Below, piece by piece: positions 18,286 to 27,465 of a DNA stretch of 64,000 bases. Source of the stretch: Mycolicibacter virginiensis (lineage in GTDB: Bacteria; Actinomycetota; Actinomycetes; Mycobacteriales; Mycobacteriaceae); contig NZ_CP092430.2 of NCBI RefSeq assembly GCF_022374935.2, forward strand, positions 806,001 through 870,000, given 5' to 3'. The position numbers and the translations under genes were made by a program. The notes under the pieces are model-generated. The model was not told the DNA's origin, did no database searches, and saw only the letters and a list, made by a program, of their open reading frames with translations. Position 1 is the stretch's first letter. The number at the start of each line of letters is the position of its first letter.

Positions 18286-19485
18286 TTGTCCGAACAAATG
18301 ATGGCGGGCGACAACGGGGCGGCTGGGGAGGCTCCGGCGCACGGGCCGCTGAGCGGGGTTCGAGTGGTCGATCTGACGACCATGGTGATGGGCCCGTACT
18401 GCACGCAGATCATGGCCGACATGGGTGCCGACGTCATCAAGGTCGAGCCCCCGGAGGGGGACGCCACCCGCTACATCTCGGCCGGTCCCGCACCCGATAT
18501 GAGCGGGGTGTTCGTCAACGTCAACCGGGGCAAACGCAGCGTCGTGCTGGATCTGCGCACCGTGGCCGGACGGACCGCGATCACCGCACTGATCGGCCGG
18601 GCCGACGTGTTCATCCACTCGATGCGGGCCAAGGCGATGGCCAAACTGGGCCTGGGCTATGCCGAGGTGGCCGCGCTCAACCCGGGGATCGTCTACACCA
18701 ACTGCTATGGGTACGGGCGCCGCGGCCCGGCCGCCGACCGCCCCGCCTACGACGACACCATTCAGGCCGAATGCGGGCTGCCCGCGGTGCAAGAGCAGCT
18801 CACCGGCCGGGCCGACTACGTCGGCACCATCATGGCCGACAAGATCGCCGGATTGACCGCCCTCTACGCCACGATGATGGCGCTGTTCCACCGGGAACGA
18901 ACCGGTCAGGGCCAGGAAGTCGAAGTCGCCATGTTCGAGACCATGGCCTCATTCATGCTCGTCGAACACGCCAACGGCGCGATGTTCGACCCGCCGCTGG
19001 GCCCGGCGATCTACCCGCGCACCGTGGCACCCAACCGGCGGCCCTACGAGACCAGCGACGGCCAGATCGCCGCGCTGATCTACAACGACAAACACTGGAA
19101 CGCCTTCATCGGTGCGGTGCAGCCGCCGTGGGCTTGCGACCAGTACGCCACCCTGGCGCAGCGGGCCCGGCAGATCGACACCATCTATGGGCTGGTGGCG
19201 CAGACCATGAAAGAGCGCACCACCGCCCAGTGGCTGGCGCTGTTCGAGGAGCTGGAAATCCCAGCGGCCCCGCTGAATTCGCCCGGCGCACTGTTCGACG
19301 ATCCGCACCTCAACGCCGTGGGTCTGTTCGAGACCGTGGACACCCCCAACGGCCCGGTCCGCTTCCCCGGGGTGCCCACCTGGCTGTCGCGGACCCCCGG
19401 CCGGGTCGCCGGCGCGGCCCCGGAACTCGGCGCGCACACCGCGGCGGTCTTCGCCGAACTCGGACTCGAGCAGGAAACGGCATGA
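18286..19485 (+). CDS. CaiB/BaiF-type CoA transferase (family III)
   Basis: A 399-residue family III CoA transferase: G-V-R-V-V-D-L-T-T-M-V-M-G-P-Y core, I-K-V-E-P-P-E-G-D and A-Y-D-D-T-I-Q-A with the catalytic Asp. TTG 18286 has an SD-like ACGGAG five bases upstream; ATG codons at 18298 and 18301 are alternatives without a well-placed SD. First gene of a tightly overlapping run with two acyl-CoA dehydrogenase pairs, so it probably loads CoA onto the pathway acid. Confidence 0.88.
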   Translation: MSEQMMAGDNGAAGEAPAHGPLSGVRVVDLTTMVMGPYCTQIMADMGADVIKVEPPEGDATRYISAGPAPDMSGVFVNVNRGKRSVVLDLRTVAGRTAITALIGRADVFIHSMRAKAMAKLGLGYAEVAALNPGIVYTNCYGYGRRGPAADRPAYDDTIQAECGLPAVQEQLTGRADYVGTIMADKIAGLTALYATMMALFHRERTGQGQEVEVAMFETMASFMLVEHANGAMFDPPLGPAIYPRTVAPNRRPYETSDGQIAALIYNDKHWNAFIGAVQPPWACDQYATLAQRARQIDTIYGLVAQTMKERTTAQWLALFEELEIPAAPLNSPGALFDDPHLNAVGLFETVDTPNGPVRFPGVPTWLSRTPGRVAGAAPELGAHTAAVFAELGLEQETA

Positions 19486-20651
19486 TGCTCGACTTCGACA
19501 TGGGGACGCGCGCCGGCGAACTACGGGTCCAGCTGCGCGAACTGATCGAACGCGAGCTGCCCGAACGCTTCCCGGGTGCGTTCACCGACGACCCCGCAGA
19601 CCTTGCTGCAGCGCAACGGTTCTGCCGGGTGCTCGCGGAGCAGGATCTGCTGTGTCTGTCCTGGCCGGAGGAATTCGGCGGGGCGGGCGCCTCGGTGTGG
19701 GAGCAGACCGTGGTGCGCGAGGAGATGTGGGCACACCATGAGCCGCGCGGGGCGCAGTACATGGGGGTGAACTGGGTCGGGCCGATCATCATGCGGCACG
19801 GCACCACCGAGCAGCAGCGCCGCCACCTGCCGCCGATCGCCGCCGGCGAGGTGATCTGGTGCCAGGGCTTCTCCGAACCCGAAGCCGGGTCCGATCTGGC
19901 CTCGTTGCGCACCTACGCCCGCCGCGATGGTGATGGCTGGCTGATCAACGGCCAGAAGATCTGGACCTCCTACGCGACTATGGCGCAGTGGTGCTTCCTG
20001 TTGGTGCGCACCACCCGGGTCGGTGAAGGGTCGGTCACCAAGAAGCAGCAGGGCCTGACGGTGTTCCTGGTCCCGATGGACAACCCCGCCATCACCGTCC
20101 GGCCGCTGGGCACCATGATGGGCCCGCATCACCTCAACGAGGTGTTCTTCGACGACCTGCGCGTCACCGATGCCGACGTACTCGGCGACCTCGACTCCGG
20201 TTGGTCGATCGTGGCCGACGTGATGGCCTTCGAGCGAGTCGGAATCGCTCGCTACGCGCGCTGCGAACGGCTGCTCGCCGCGGCACCGCATGCCCTCGGG
20301 CCGCGCTGGGAGACCCTGCCCGGCGAGGTGATCGCGCGATGGGTGCGCATGCTCACGCACTGCCGGCGGGCCCGGCTGATGGCCTACCGGGTGGTGTCAC
20401 TACAGGCCAGTGGCCGCATAGCTCCCGGTGACGCCGCCGCCTACCGGATCGCGGTCACCCGGCTGGACCAGGAGAGCGCCGAGGTCCTGATGGAGATCGC
20501 CGCCGAAGTCCCCGACAGCCCGCAGGCACAGTGGTATCGCCAGGAGGTCGAAGACCACTGGCGCTACTCGCAAGCGGCCACGGTGTCCTCGGGCAGCATC
20601 GAGATGCAGCGCATCCTGCTGTCGCGCGCCCTGCTGGCGGAGGCGCGATGA
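19482..20651 (+). CDS. Acyl-CoA dehydrogenase (FadE), first of pair A
   Basis: A 389-residue acyl-CoA dehydrogenase with the flavin-binding C-Q-G-F-S-E-P-E-A-G-S-D-L-A-S-L-R block and Q-K-I-W-T-S-Y. The C-terminus ends S-S-G-S-I-E-M-Q-R-I-L-L, the helix that normally carries the catalytic region. ATG 19482 overlaps the transferase stop (ATGA), and its own stop overlaps the next dehydrogenase. This adjacency is typical of mycobacterial alpha2beta2 heteromeric dehydrogenases such as FadE28/FadE29 that act on steroid-like CoA esters. Confidence 0.9.
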   Translation: MMLDFDMGTRAGELRVQLRELIERELPERFPGAFTDDPADLAAAQRFCRVLAEQDLLCLSWPEEFGGAGASVWEQTVVREEMWAHHEPRGAQYMGVNWVGPIIMRHGTTEQQRRHLPPIAAGEVIWCQGFSEPEAGSDLASLRTYARRDGDGWLINGQKIWTSYATMAQWCFLLVRTTRVGEGSVTKKQQGLTVFLVPMDNPAITVRPLGTMMGPHHLNEVFFDDLRVTDADVLGDLDSGWSIVADVMAFERVGIARYARCERLLAAAPHALGPRWETLPGEVIARWVRMLTHCRRARLMAYRVVSLQASGRIAPGDAAAYRIAVTRLDQESAEVLMEIAAEVPDSPQAQWYRQEVEDHWRYSQAATVSSGSIEMQRILLSRALLAEAR

Positions 20652-21565
20652 ATCTCGAACTCGGGGCGGACGCACAAGAATTCGGGCACGCGGCGCGCCG
20701 CGCCTTCGAAGCGGCCGGCGGCGACGATCTGGTGCTGCGCGCTGACGCCGACCCCAGCCTGCGCGAGCAATTGGTCGGCCCGATCCTGCGCGGGTTGGGA
20801 GCCGACGAGCTGAAGCCCCGCGCCGACGGCGAAGAACTCGAAGCCGCCGCCGCGCTGTGTCGCAGCGCCGGCTACTGGGCGCTGCCGTACCCGGTGGCCG
20901 AATGCCTTTCCGCACCGGCCGATCTCGATGTTGACGGGCTGATCGTGGTCGCCGACCATGCCCCCGCCGGCGTGGTGGCCGGACTGTCGAAGCGCTGGGC
21001 CACCGTCACGCTGGCCGGGATACGCAGCACCGTGGTGGGGCAGTCGGAGGCTCGACCGGCCCTGGTGGCGGAGCTGACCCTGGCGCGGCTTGACGACGCC
21101 GGCGCCGGGGATGTCGCACTGGCGCTGACGCTGCCCTGCTGGACGCTGCTGGGAATGCTGGACCGGGCAATGGATCTGACGATCTCCCACGTGCGGCTGC
21201 GCGAACAGTTCGGCCAGGCGCTGTCGGCGTTTCAAGGCGTGCAGTTCCAGCTCACCGACGCCGAGGTGGAGCGCGCCGGGGTGGACATGCTGGCCAAATA
21301 CGCGCTGTGGAGTATCGCGACCGGGCAACCCGAAGCCACCGATGACGCGCTGGCGCTGCGATCGGCGGCGCTGGAAGCCGCCGAAGTGGTGTTCCGCATC
21401 TGCCACCAACTGCACGGCGCCGTCGGGTTCTGCGATGAGACCGCACTGTCGTGGCTGTCGCGCTACAGCCAGCCGCTGCGCCGCCTGCCGTGGGGGCTGT
21501 CGGCCACCCGCGACCGGCTGGCGCGCCGCGCTCAACAGACCGGACTGACGGGACTCTACGCATGA
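20648..21565 (+). CDS. Acyl-CoA dehydrogenase-like protein, second (short) subunit of pair A
   Basis: A 305-residue, shortened acyl-CoA dehydrogenase. The N-terminal and middle domains are reduced and lack the usual E-P-x-A-G-S-D block, whereas the C-terminal helical domain is recognisable (R-E-Q-F-G-Q-A-L-S-A-F-Q-G-V-Q and Q-L-H-G-A-V-G-F-C-D-E-T). Such short forms serve as one half of heteromeric dehydrogenases, sharing flavin and active site with the full-length partner. It overlaps both neighbours by ATGA. Confidence 0.85.
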   Translation: MNLELGADAQEFGHAARRAFEAAGGDDLVLRADADPSLREQLVGPILRGLGADELKPRADGEELEAAAALCRSAGYWALPYPVAECLSAPADLDVDGLIVVADHAPAGVVAGLSKRWATVTLAGIRSTVVGQSEARPALVAELTLARLDDAGAGDVALALTLPCWTLLGMLDRAMDLTISHVRLREQFGQALSAFQGVQFQLTDAEVERAGVDMLAKYALWSIATGQPEATDDALALRSAALEAAEVVFRICHQLHGAVGFCDETALSWLSRYSQPLRRLPWGLSATRDRLARRAQQTGLTGLYA

Positions 21566-22344
21566 AATACGAGCTGCCCCAGGAAATCACAGTGACCGGC
21601 GACGGCCCGGTCCGCACCGTCACGATCAACCGGCCCGACGAGCTGAACAGTGTCAACGCCAACCTGCACTGGGGCCTGGCCAACGTGTGGCGCCAACTGG
21701 CCGCCGACAAGGCGGTCCGGGTCGTGGTGCTGACCGGCGCCGGGCGGGCGTTCTCCGCCGGCGGCGATCTGAACTGGATCACCACCTTCCTCGACGACGA
21801 AGCCGCCCGAGACGAGAGCATCCGCGAAGGGGCGCAGATCGTCGAAGAGATGCTGCGCTTCCCGCTGCCGATCATCGCGGCCGTCAACGGCCCCGCCGTC
21901 GGATTGGGCTGCAGCGTGGCGGTGCTCTGCGACATCGTGTTGATTTCGCAGAGCGCCTACCTTGCTGATCCGCACGTGGCGGTCGGGTTGGTCGCAGGCG
22001 ACGGGGGAGCCGCCCTCTGGCCGCTGCTCACCCCGATCCTGCGATCTCGCGAATACCTCTACACCGGCGATCGCATCGATGCCGCCACCGCTGTCGAGCT
22101 CGGACTGGCCAGCCGCACAGTGGCACCCGAAGAACTGCTGCCGCAAGCACATCAGCTGGCCACCCGGCTGGCGGCGCAGCCACCCGAGGCGCTGCAGGGC
22201 ACCAAGCGGGTGGTCAACATGTATCTGTCGCAGGTGCTGGCCGGGCCGCTGCAAGCCGGGTTCGCCGCCGAGGTGACGACCATGAAGTCCGACGAACACC
22301 GGCAGCGCTTGCTCGCCTTCGCAGAGCGGGCGAGGAAAACATGA
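21562..22344 (+). CDS. Enoyl-CoA hydratase/isomerase family protein
   Basis: A 260-residue crotonase-fold protein: A-G-R-A-F-S-A-G-G-D-L and A-A-V-N-G-P-A-V-G-L-G supply the oxyanion hole. The D-P-H-V-A-V-G-L-V-A-G-D-G-G loop lacks the first Glu but keeps an Asp in the second position, as in some isomerases and hydrolases. Overlapping ATGA at both ends places it between dehydrogenase pairs A and B, where it would hydrate or isomerise the enoyl-CoA they produce. Confidence 0.88.
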   Translation: MKYELPQEITVTGDGPVRTVTINRPDELNSVNANLHWGLANVWRQLAADKAVRVVVLTGAGRAFSAGGDLNWITTFLDDEAARDESIREGAQIVEEMLRFPLPIIAAVNGPAVGLGCSVAVLCDIVLISQSAYLADPHVAVGLVAGDGGAALWPLLTPILRSREYLYTGDRIDAATAVELGLASRTVAPEELLPQAHQLATRLAAQPPEALQGTKRVVNMYLSQVLAGPLQAGFAAEVTTMKSDEHRQRLLAFAERARKT

Positions 22345-23504
22345 CCGCCGACAACGACTTTCGCCTTCACGTGCGCCAGTGGTGCCGCGACCACATTCCC
22401 GCGGACTGGCGCCGCGCCCAGACCGGCGTGAGCGAGCGCGAGTTCGTCGACTTCCAGCGCAGCTGGTTCGCCACCCTGCACAGCGCCGGGTTCGCGGTGC
22501 CGCACTGGCCACGCGAGTGGGGCGGCGGCATGTCGGTGGCCGATCAGGCGGTGCTGTATCAGGAGTTGGCAGCCCACGACGCGCCCCGGCTGGTGCTGGC
22601 GTTCGTCGGCATCCATCACGCCGCGGCCACCCTGCTGGCGGCGGGCACCGAGGAGCAGCGCCGCCGGCATCTGCCGGCGATCTGCGACGGCGAGATCTGG
22701 GTGCAGGGCTTCTCCGAACCGGAGGCCGGCTCCGATCTCGCGTCGCTGCGCACCACTGCCCGGCGGGTGGGGGAGCGCTACGTCGTCAACGGCCAGAAGC
22801 TGTGGGCCAGCGGCGCGAGCCACGCCCAGTGGTGTCTGCTGCTGGCCCGTACCGACCCGGACGCTCCCAAACGCAAAGGCATCTCGTATTTCCTGCTCGA
22901 CATGGCCAGCCCCGGCGTGCAGGTGCGGCCGATTCGCAATGCCGTCGGTGACCAGCATTTCTGCGAGATCTTCCTCGATGACGTGGTGATCCCGGCGGCC
23001 AACCTGATCGGGGCGGAGAACGCCGGCTGGCAGGTGGCGCAGGCGACCCTGGGCGCCGAACGCGGGATGACCATGCTCGAGCTCGCCGAACGATTGGGCT
23101 GCGCCGGTTTTCGGTGGCTGGTGCAGTCCGCGCCGAGCGATGACCCGGTGGTGGCCGACCGGCTCGCGCAGCTGGAGACCGAGATCACCGGCCTGCGCGG
23201 CATGTGCCGTCAACTGGTGCACGACGTCGAAGCCGGCTCCGCCGGGCCCGCCGACGCCTCGATCGTGAAGCTTTTCTACAGCGAGCTACTGCAGCGGCTC
23301 ACCGATTTCGGTGCCGAGATCGGTGGGCCGGCGGCCCACACCGCGCTGAGCAAGCCGCTGTCCAGCGGCTGGGAGTCGGGATCGTGGGTGCTGGACTTCA
23401 TCGGCTCGTGGGAGTGGACCATTCCCGGCGGCTCCAGCGAGATCCAGCGCACGATCATCGGCGAACGCGGTCTCGGCCTGCCGAGAGAGCCGAGCATGCC
23501 GTGA
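22341..23504 (+). CDS. Acyl-CoA dehydrogenase (FadE), first of pair B
   Basis: A 387-residue acyl-CoA dehydrogenase closely related to the full-length subunit of pair A (Q-G-F-S-E-P-E-A-G-S-D-L-A-S-L-R is shared). The C-terminus P-G-G-S-S-E-I-Q-R-T-I-I is the standard flavin-contacting end of FadE29-type subunits. It starts and stops within 4-bp overlaps, so it is co-translated with the hydratase and the short dehydrogenase that follows. Confidence 0.91.
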   Translation: MTADNDFRLHVRQWCRDHIPADWRRAQTGVSEREFVDFQRSWFATLHSAGFAVPHWPREWGGGMSVADQAVLYQELAAHDAPRLVLAFVGIHHAAATLLAAGTEEQRRRHLPAICDGEIWVQGFSEPEAGSDLASLRTTARRVGERYVVNGQKLWASGASHAQWCLLLARTDPDAPKRKGISYFLLDMASPGVQVRPIRNAVGDQHFCEIFLDDVVIPAANLIGAENAGWQVAQATLGAERGMTMLELAERLGCAGFRWLVQSAPSDDPVVADRLAQLETEITGLRGMCRQLVHDVEAGSAGPADASIVKLFYSELLQRLTDFGAEIGGPAAHTALSKPLSSGWESGSWVLDFIGSWEWTIPGGSSEIQRTIIGERGLGLPREPSMP

Positions 23505-24493
23505 CCACAACCGATTTCGCCGAGCTGCACGACGACCTGCGTGCGGTCGCCGCCGATGTGCTTGCCCGAGACGCTGGCTGGGAGACGCTGGTCGCGGCGG
23601 GCTGGGTCGGGCTGGAAGTACCCGAGAAGCTGGGCGGGTCGGGAGCGAGCTTCGCCGAGGTCGCGGTGATCTGCCAGGAGCTGGGCCGGGCTGCGGCGAG
23701 CACCTCCTACCTCGGTGGCGCGGTGCTGGCCGTCGGCGTGCTGAACACCGTGGCCGACAGCGCCGTTCGTGACCCGCTGCTGGCCGGGATCGCCGACGGC
23801 ACCATCCGCGCCGCCGCGGTGCTGGGCGAGTTCACCGTGTCCGCCGACGGCCGACTGACCGGACATGCCGACTTCGTGCCGGACGCCGCCGAGGCAGACC
23901 GGCTGCTGGTGCCGGCCATCGACGCCACCGGCGCCGACGTCGTGGTGGTGGCCGGGGGCCTGTCCGTCACCGCGCAACCGCTGCTCGACGAGACCCGCAG
24001 CGTCGCCACCGTGACCGCCGACGGCATCGAGGCCGACGGGGTGCTGCGCTCCAACGGAACAGCGGCGCTGCACAATCGGGCCGCGGTCGCAGTGGCCTGC
24101 GACAGCCTCGGCCTGGCCGAGGCGATGTTGGCGGCCACCGTGGACTATGCGAAGACCCGCACCCAGTTTGGCCGGCCCATCGGCTCGTTCCAGGCGGTCA
24201 AACACGCCTGTGCGGACATGTTGGTGAAAGTCACGGTGGCCCGCACCCTGGTGCGTCAAGCCACAGCAGCGGTGGTGGACAACGCACCCGACGTCGACGC
24301 GGCCGTCGCCATGGCCAAGTCCTACAGCTGTGCGGCCGCCGTCGACGTGGTCGGCAAAGCGCTGCAACTGCACGGCGGCATCGGCTACACGGGGGAGAGC
24401 GGTATCCACGTCTACCTGAAGCGCGCCACGTTCAACCGGTCGCTGTTCGGATCCCCGGCAGCGCACCGTCGTCGTCTCGCTCAACGGTATTGA
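23501..24493 (+). CDS. Acyl-CoA dehydrogenase, second (short) subunit of pair B
   Basis: A 330-residue acyl-CoA dehydrogenase lacking the canonical middle-domain motif but with a complete C-terminal domain (R-T-Q-F-G-R-P-I-G-S-F-Q-A-V-K and L-Q-L-H-G-G-I-G-Y-T-G-E). It resembles FadE27/FadE28-type partners. GTG 23501 overlaps the preceding stop. With the upstream gene it would make the second heteromeric dehydrogenase of this operon. Confidence 0.9.
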   Translation: MTTTDFAELHDDLRAVAADVLARDAGWETLVAAGWVGLEVPEKLGGSGASFAEVAVICQELGRAAASTSYLGGAVLAVGVLNTVADSAVRDPLLAGIADGTIRAAAVLGEFTVSADGRLTGHADFVPDAAEADRLLVPAIDATGADVVVVAGGLSVTAQPLLDETRSVATVTADGIEADGVLRSNGTAALHNRAAVAVACDSLGLAEAMLAATVDYAKTRTQFGRPIGSFQAVKHACADMLVKVTVARTLVRQATAAVVDNAPDVDAAVAMAKSYSCAAAVDVVGKALQLHGGIGYTGESGIHVYLKRATFNRSLFGSPAAHRRRLAQRY

Positions 24494-24517
24494 CAAGTCA
24501 AGCAAGGAGTTTCGACT

Positions 24518-26224
24518 GTGGGTGTGCCCGTCTATCGCCGGATCCTAGAACTATTCGAGGCCGAAGGTGTCAACACGCTGTTCGGCATCCCCGACCCCAA
24601 CTTCGTGCACATGTTCGTCGAGGCCGAACAACGGGGTTGGTCGGTGGTGGCACCGCACCACGAGGAGAGTGCCGGCTTCATGGCCGAGGCCGCCTCGCGG
24701 ATGACCGGCCGGCCGGGCCTGTGCATCGGCACCCTGGGACCGGGGGTGGCCAACATCGCCGGGGCGATGATGTGCGCGCGAGTGGAGAACTCCCCGGTGG
24801 TGTTCCTAGGCGGGCAGCGCGCCCGCATCACCGAGCGCCGGGTGCGGCGCGGGCGCATCCAATTCGTCCGTCAGGAAGAGCTTTTCACGCCGTCGGTGAA
24901 GTACAGCGCGTCGATCGAATACGCCGATCAGACCGACGAGATCGTGCACGAGGCTATCCGCCGCGCCATGTCGGGCACTCCCGGTCCGGCCTACATCGAA
25001 TATCCGTCGCACGTCATTCTCGAAGAGCTCGACGTCGCCGATCCGCCCGAGCCGCACCGCTACCGGCTGGTGAATCAGCGAGCCGGCGCGCCCGAGGTTG
25101 AGCAAGCCGCCGAGATCATCCGCAAGGCGTCCAGCCCCATCCTGCTGGTGGGCCACGGGGTACACACCTCGCGCAGTGCGGCTGCGGTCGCCGAGCTGGC
25201 CGAGTTGATGGCCTGCCCGGTGATCCAGACCTCCGGTGGCACCGCGTTCATCCCGGGACTGGAAGAACGGACCTTCCCGTACGGCTTCTCCACCGCGGCC
25301 GTCGAGGCCGTCGCCGGCTCGGACGTCTGCGTGGCGCTGGGCACCGAGCTGGGCGAGCCGGTGCACTACGGCACCACGCGGCACTGGGCCGACAAGAACG
25401 CCGAGCGCAAGTGGATCTACGTCGAACAGGACCCGCTGGCGATCGGGGTGAACCGGCCGGTGGACGTAGCCCTGGTGGGTGACCTGCGCGGTATCGTTCC
25501 GCAGTTGGTCGAGGAGCTCAAGGGCAATCCCCGCGTCCCTTCCGGCGACCTGGACCGGTGGATCAAACAGGACGCCGACCAGCTGGCCGAACTGGCCGAA
25601 ACCGCACCGGCTGGTCGTTCCCCGGTGCACCCGGCGCGCTTCGTGGTCGAGGCCACTCGGGCATTTCCCGCCGACGGCATCATGGTCCGCGATGGCGGCG
25701 CGACGGTGATCTTCCAATGGACCTATTCGCAGGCCAAGCCGCACGACGTCATGTGGAACCAGAACTTCGGGCATTTGGGCACCGGGTTGCCCTACGCCGT
25801 GGGCGCCTCGGTCGCCGAGGGCGGCAAGCGGCCGGTGATGCTGCTGACCAGCGACTCGGCGTTCCTGTTTCACATCGCCGAGCTGGAGACCGCGGCCCGG
25901 CTGGGACTGCCGTTGGTCTGCGTCGTGGGCGTGGACCACCAATGGGGCCTGGAAGTCGGCGTCTACAAGCGCACCTTCGAGCAACCCTCGCCGCAGCCCG
26001 GTGTGCACTGGGGCAAGGATGTCCGGTTCGACAAGATCGCCGAGGGCATGGGCGCACGCGGGGAGTTCGTCGACGACGAAACGCAGATCGGGCCGGCCAT
26101 CGAGCGTGCCTTCGCCGCCGGCGGTACCGCGGTCATCCACGTCTGCATCGACCCCAAGGCCAACTCCGAGGAGATGCCCAACTACGCCGAGTTCCGTACT
26201 TGGTACGCCGAAGGAACCCAGTAA
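24518..26224 (+). CDS. ThDP-dependent lyase, 2-hydroxyacyl-CoA lyase/acetolactate synthase family
   Basis: A 568-residue thiamine-diphosphate enzyme with the three-domain layout of acetolactate synthase and oxalyl-CoA decarboxylase. P-H-H-E-E-S-A-G carries the activating Glu near residue 50. The ThDP/Mg motif, usually G-D-G...N-N, reads T-S-D-S-A-F...V-D-H; the D-S-A-F form is that of 2-hydroxyacyl-CoA lyase and oxalyl-CoA decarboxylase, which release formyl-CoA or CO2 from a CoA ester. With CoA transferases nearby, alpha-oxidation chemistry is plausible. GTG 24518 has AAGGAG 8 nt upstream. The operator palindrome begins within its stop codon. Confidence 0.82.
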   Translation: MGVPVYRRILELFEAEGVNTLFGIPDPNFVHMFVEAEQRGWSVVAPHHEESAGFMAEAASRMTGRPGLCIGTLGPGVANIAGAMMCARVENSPVVFLGGQRARITERRVRRGRIQFVRQEELFTPSVKYSASIEYADQTDEIVHEAIRRAMSGTPGPAYIEYPSHVILEELDVADPPEPHRYRLVNQRAGAPEVEQAAEIIRKASSPILLVGHGVHTSRSAAAVAELAELMACPVIQTSGGTAFIPGLEERTFPYGFSTAAVEAVAGSDVCVALGTELGEPVHYGTTRHWADKNAERKWIYVEQDPLAIGVNRPVDVALVGDLRGIVPQLVEELKGNPRVPSGDLDRWIKQDADQLAELAETAPAGRSPVHPARFVVEATRAFPADGIMVRDGGATVIFQWTYSQAKPHDVMWNQNFGHLGTGLPYAVGASVAEGGKRPVMLLTSDSAFLFHIAELETAARLGLPLVCVVGVDHQWGLEVGVYKRTFEQPSPQPGVHWGKDVRFDKIAEGMGARGEFVDDETQIGPAIERAFAAGGTAVIHVCIDPKANSEEMPNYAEFRTWYAEGTQ

Positions 26225-26245
26225 ACGAGAATGCTATTCTCGTTT
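26223..26245. promoter_or_regulatory. Perfect 10-bp-arm palindrome, probable TetR operator
   Basis: AAACGAGAAT and ATTCTCGTTT flank GCT. It lies in the 62-bp gap before the FadE operon starting at 26287, so a bound repressor would block that promoter. The core is shared with 9694-9708. Confidence 0.8.
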
Positions 26246-26286
26246 CCGGCTAACAACGTGCACGCGCTGATGGGCTGGAGGAAACC

Positions 26287-27465
26287 ATGTCCGGCGGAAT
26301 GAGCTTCGAACTGACCGAGGATCAGCAGCTGATCCGGCAGTCGGTCGCTGAACTCGCGGCGAAGTTCGACGACCACTACTGGATGGCCAAGGACCAGGCG
26401 CACGAATTCCCGCAGGAGTTCTACGACGCTGTCGCCGGCGGCGGCTGGCTGGGCATGACCATCCCCGAGGAATACGGCGGCCACGGTCTGGGCATCACCG
26501 AGGCCACCATCCTGGCCGAGGAAGTGGCGCGATCGGGAGGCGGGATGAACGCCGCCAGCTCGATCCACATGTCGATCTTCGGCATGCAGCCGGTCGTGGT
26601 CTTCGGCTCGGACGAGATGAAGGCCGAAACCCTGCCCCGCATCGCCCACGGCGACCTGCACGTGTGCTTCGGCGTCACCGAACCGACCGCGGGCCTCGAC
26701 ACCTCCCGCATCACCACCTTCGCCAAGCGCGACGGTAGTGATTATGTGGTGAACGGCCGCAAGGTCTGGATCTCCAAAGCCCTGGAGTCCGAGAAGATCC
26801 TGCTGCTGACTCGCACCACCCCGCGTGACGAGGCGGCCAAGCCGACCGACGGTCTGACGTTGTTCCTCACCGACATCGACCGTGACCACATCGACATCCG
26901 GCCGATCACCAAAATGGGCCGCAACGCGGTGTCGTCCAACGAGGTGTTCATCGACGACCTGCGCATCCCGGCCGAACACCGGATCGGTGAAGAGGGCAAG
27001 GGCTTTTCCTACATCCTGCACGGGCTCAACCCGGAGCGCATGCTGATCGCCGCCGAGGCGCTGGGCATCGGCCGGGTCGCGCTCGATCGTGCGGTCAAGT
27101 ACGCCAACGAGCGGGTGGTGTTCGACCGGCCGATCGGCATGAACCAGGGCATCCAGTTCCCACTCGCGGACTCGCTGGCCCGCCTGGACGCGGCCGAACT
27201 GATCCTGCGCAAGGCCACCTGGCTCTACGACAACGGCAAGTCCTGCGGCCGCGAAGCCAATATGGCCAAATACCTCTGCGCCGATGCCGGTTTCGCGGCC
27301 GCCGACCGGGCGCTGCAGACCCACGGCGGGATGGGCTACTCGGAGGAATACAACATTTCCCGGTTCTTCCGGGAGTCCCGCCTGATGAAGATCGCCCCGG
27401 TCAGCCAGGAGATGATCCTGAACTTCCTCGGCTCCCACGTGCTCGGCCTGCCGAGGAGCTACTGA
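26287..27465 (+). CDS. Acyl-CoA dehydrogenase (FadE)
   Basis: A 392-residue full-length acyl-CoA dehydrogenase: F-G-V-T-E-P-T-A-G-L-D-T-S flavin block, R-K-V-W-I-S-K and F-D-R-P-I-G-M-N-Q-G-I-Q. The C-terminal position of the classical catalytic Glu reads K-I-A-P-V-S-Q-E-M, without it, whereas G-L-N-P-E-R-M-L in helix G supplies a Glu, the isovaleryl-CoA/long-chain dehydrogenase solution. ATG 26287 follows GGAGGAAACC. It is the first gene of a six-gene operon controlled by the palindrome upstream. Confidence 0.92.
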   Translation: MSGGMSFELTEDQQLIRQSVAELAAKFDDHYWMAKDQAHEFPQEFYDAVAGGGWLGMTIPEEYGGHGLGITEATILAEEVARSGGGMNAASSIHMSIFGMQPVVVFGSDEMKAETLPRIAHGDLHVCFGVTEPTAGLDTSRITTFAKRDGSDYVVNGRKVWISKALESEKILLLTRTTPRDEAAKPTDGLTLFLTDIDRDHIDIRPITKMGRNAVSSNEVFIDDLRIPAEHRIGEEGKGFSYILHGLNPERMLIAAEALGIGRVALDRAVKYANERVVFDRPIGMNQGIQFPLADSLARLDAAELILRKATWLYDNGKSCGREANMAKYLCADAGFAAADRALQTHGGMGYSEEYNISRFFRESRLMKIAPVSQEMILNFLGSHVLGLPRSY

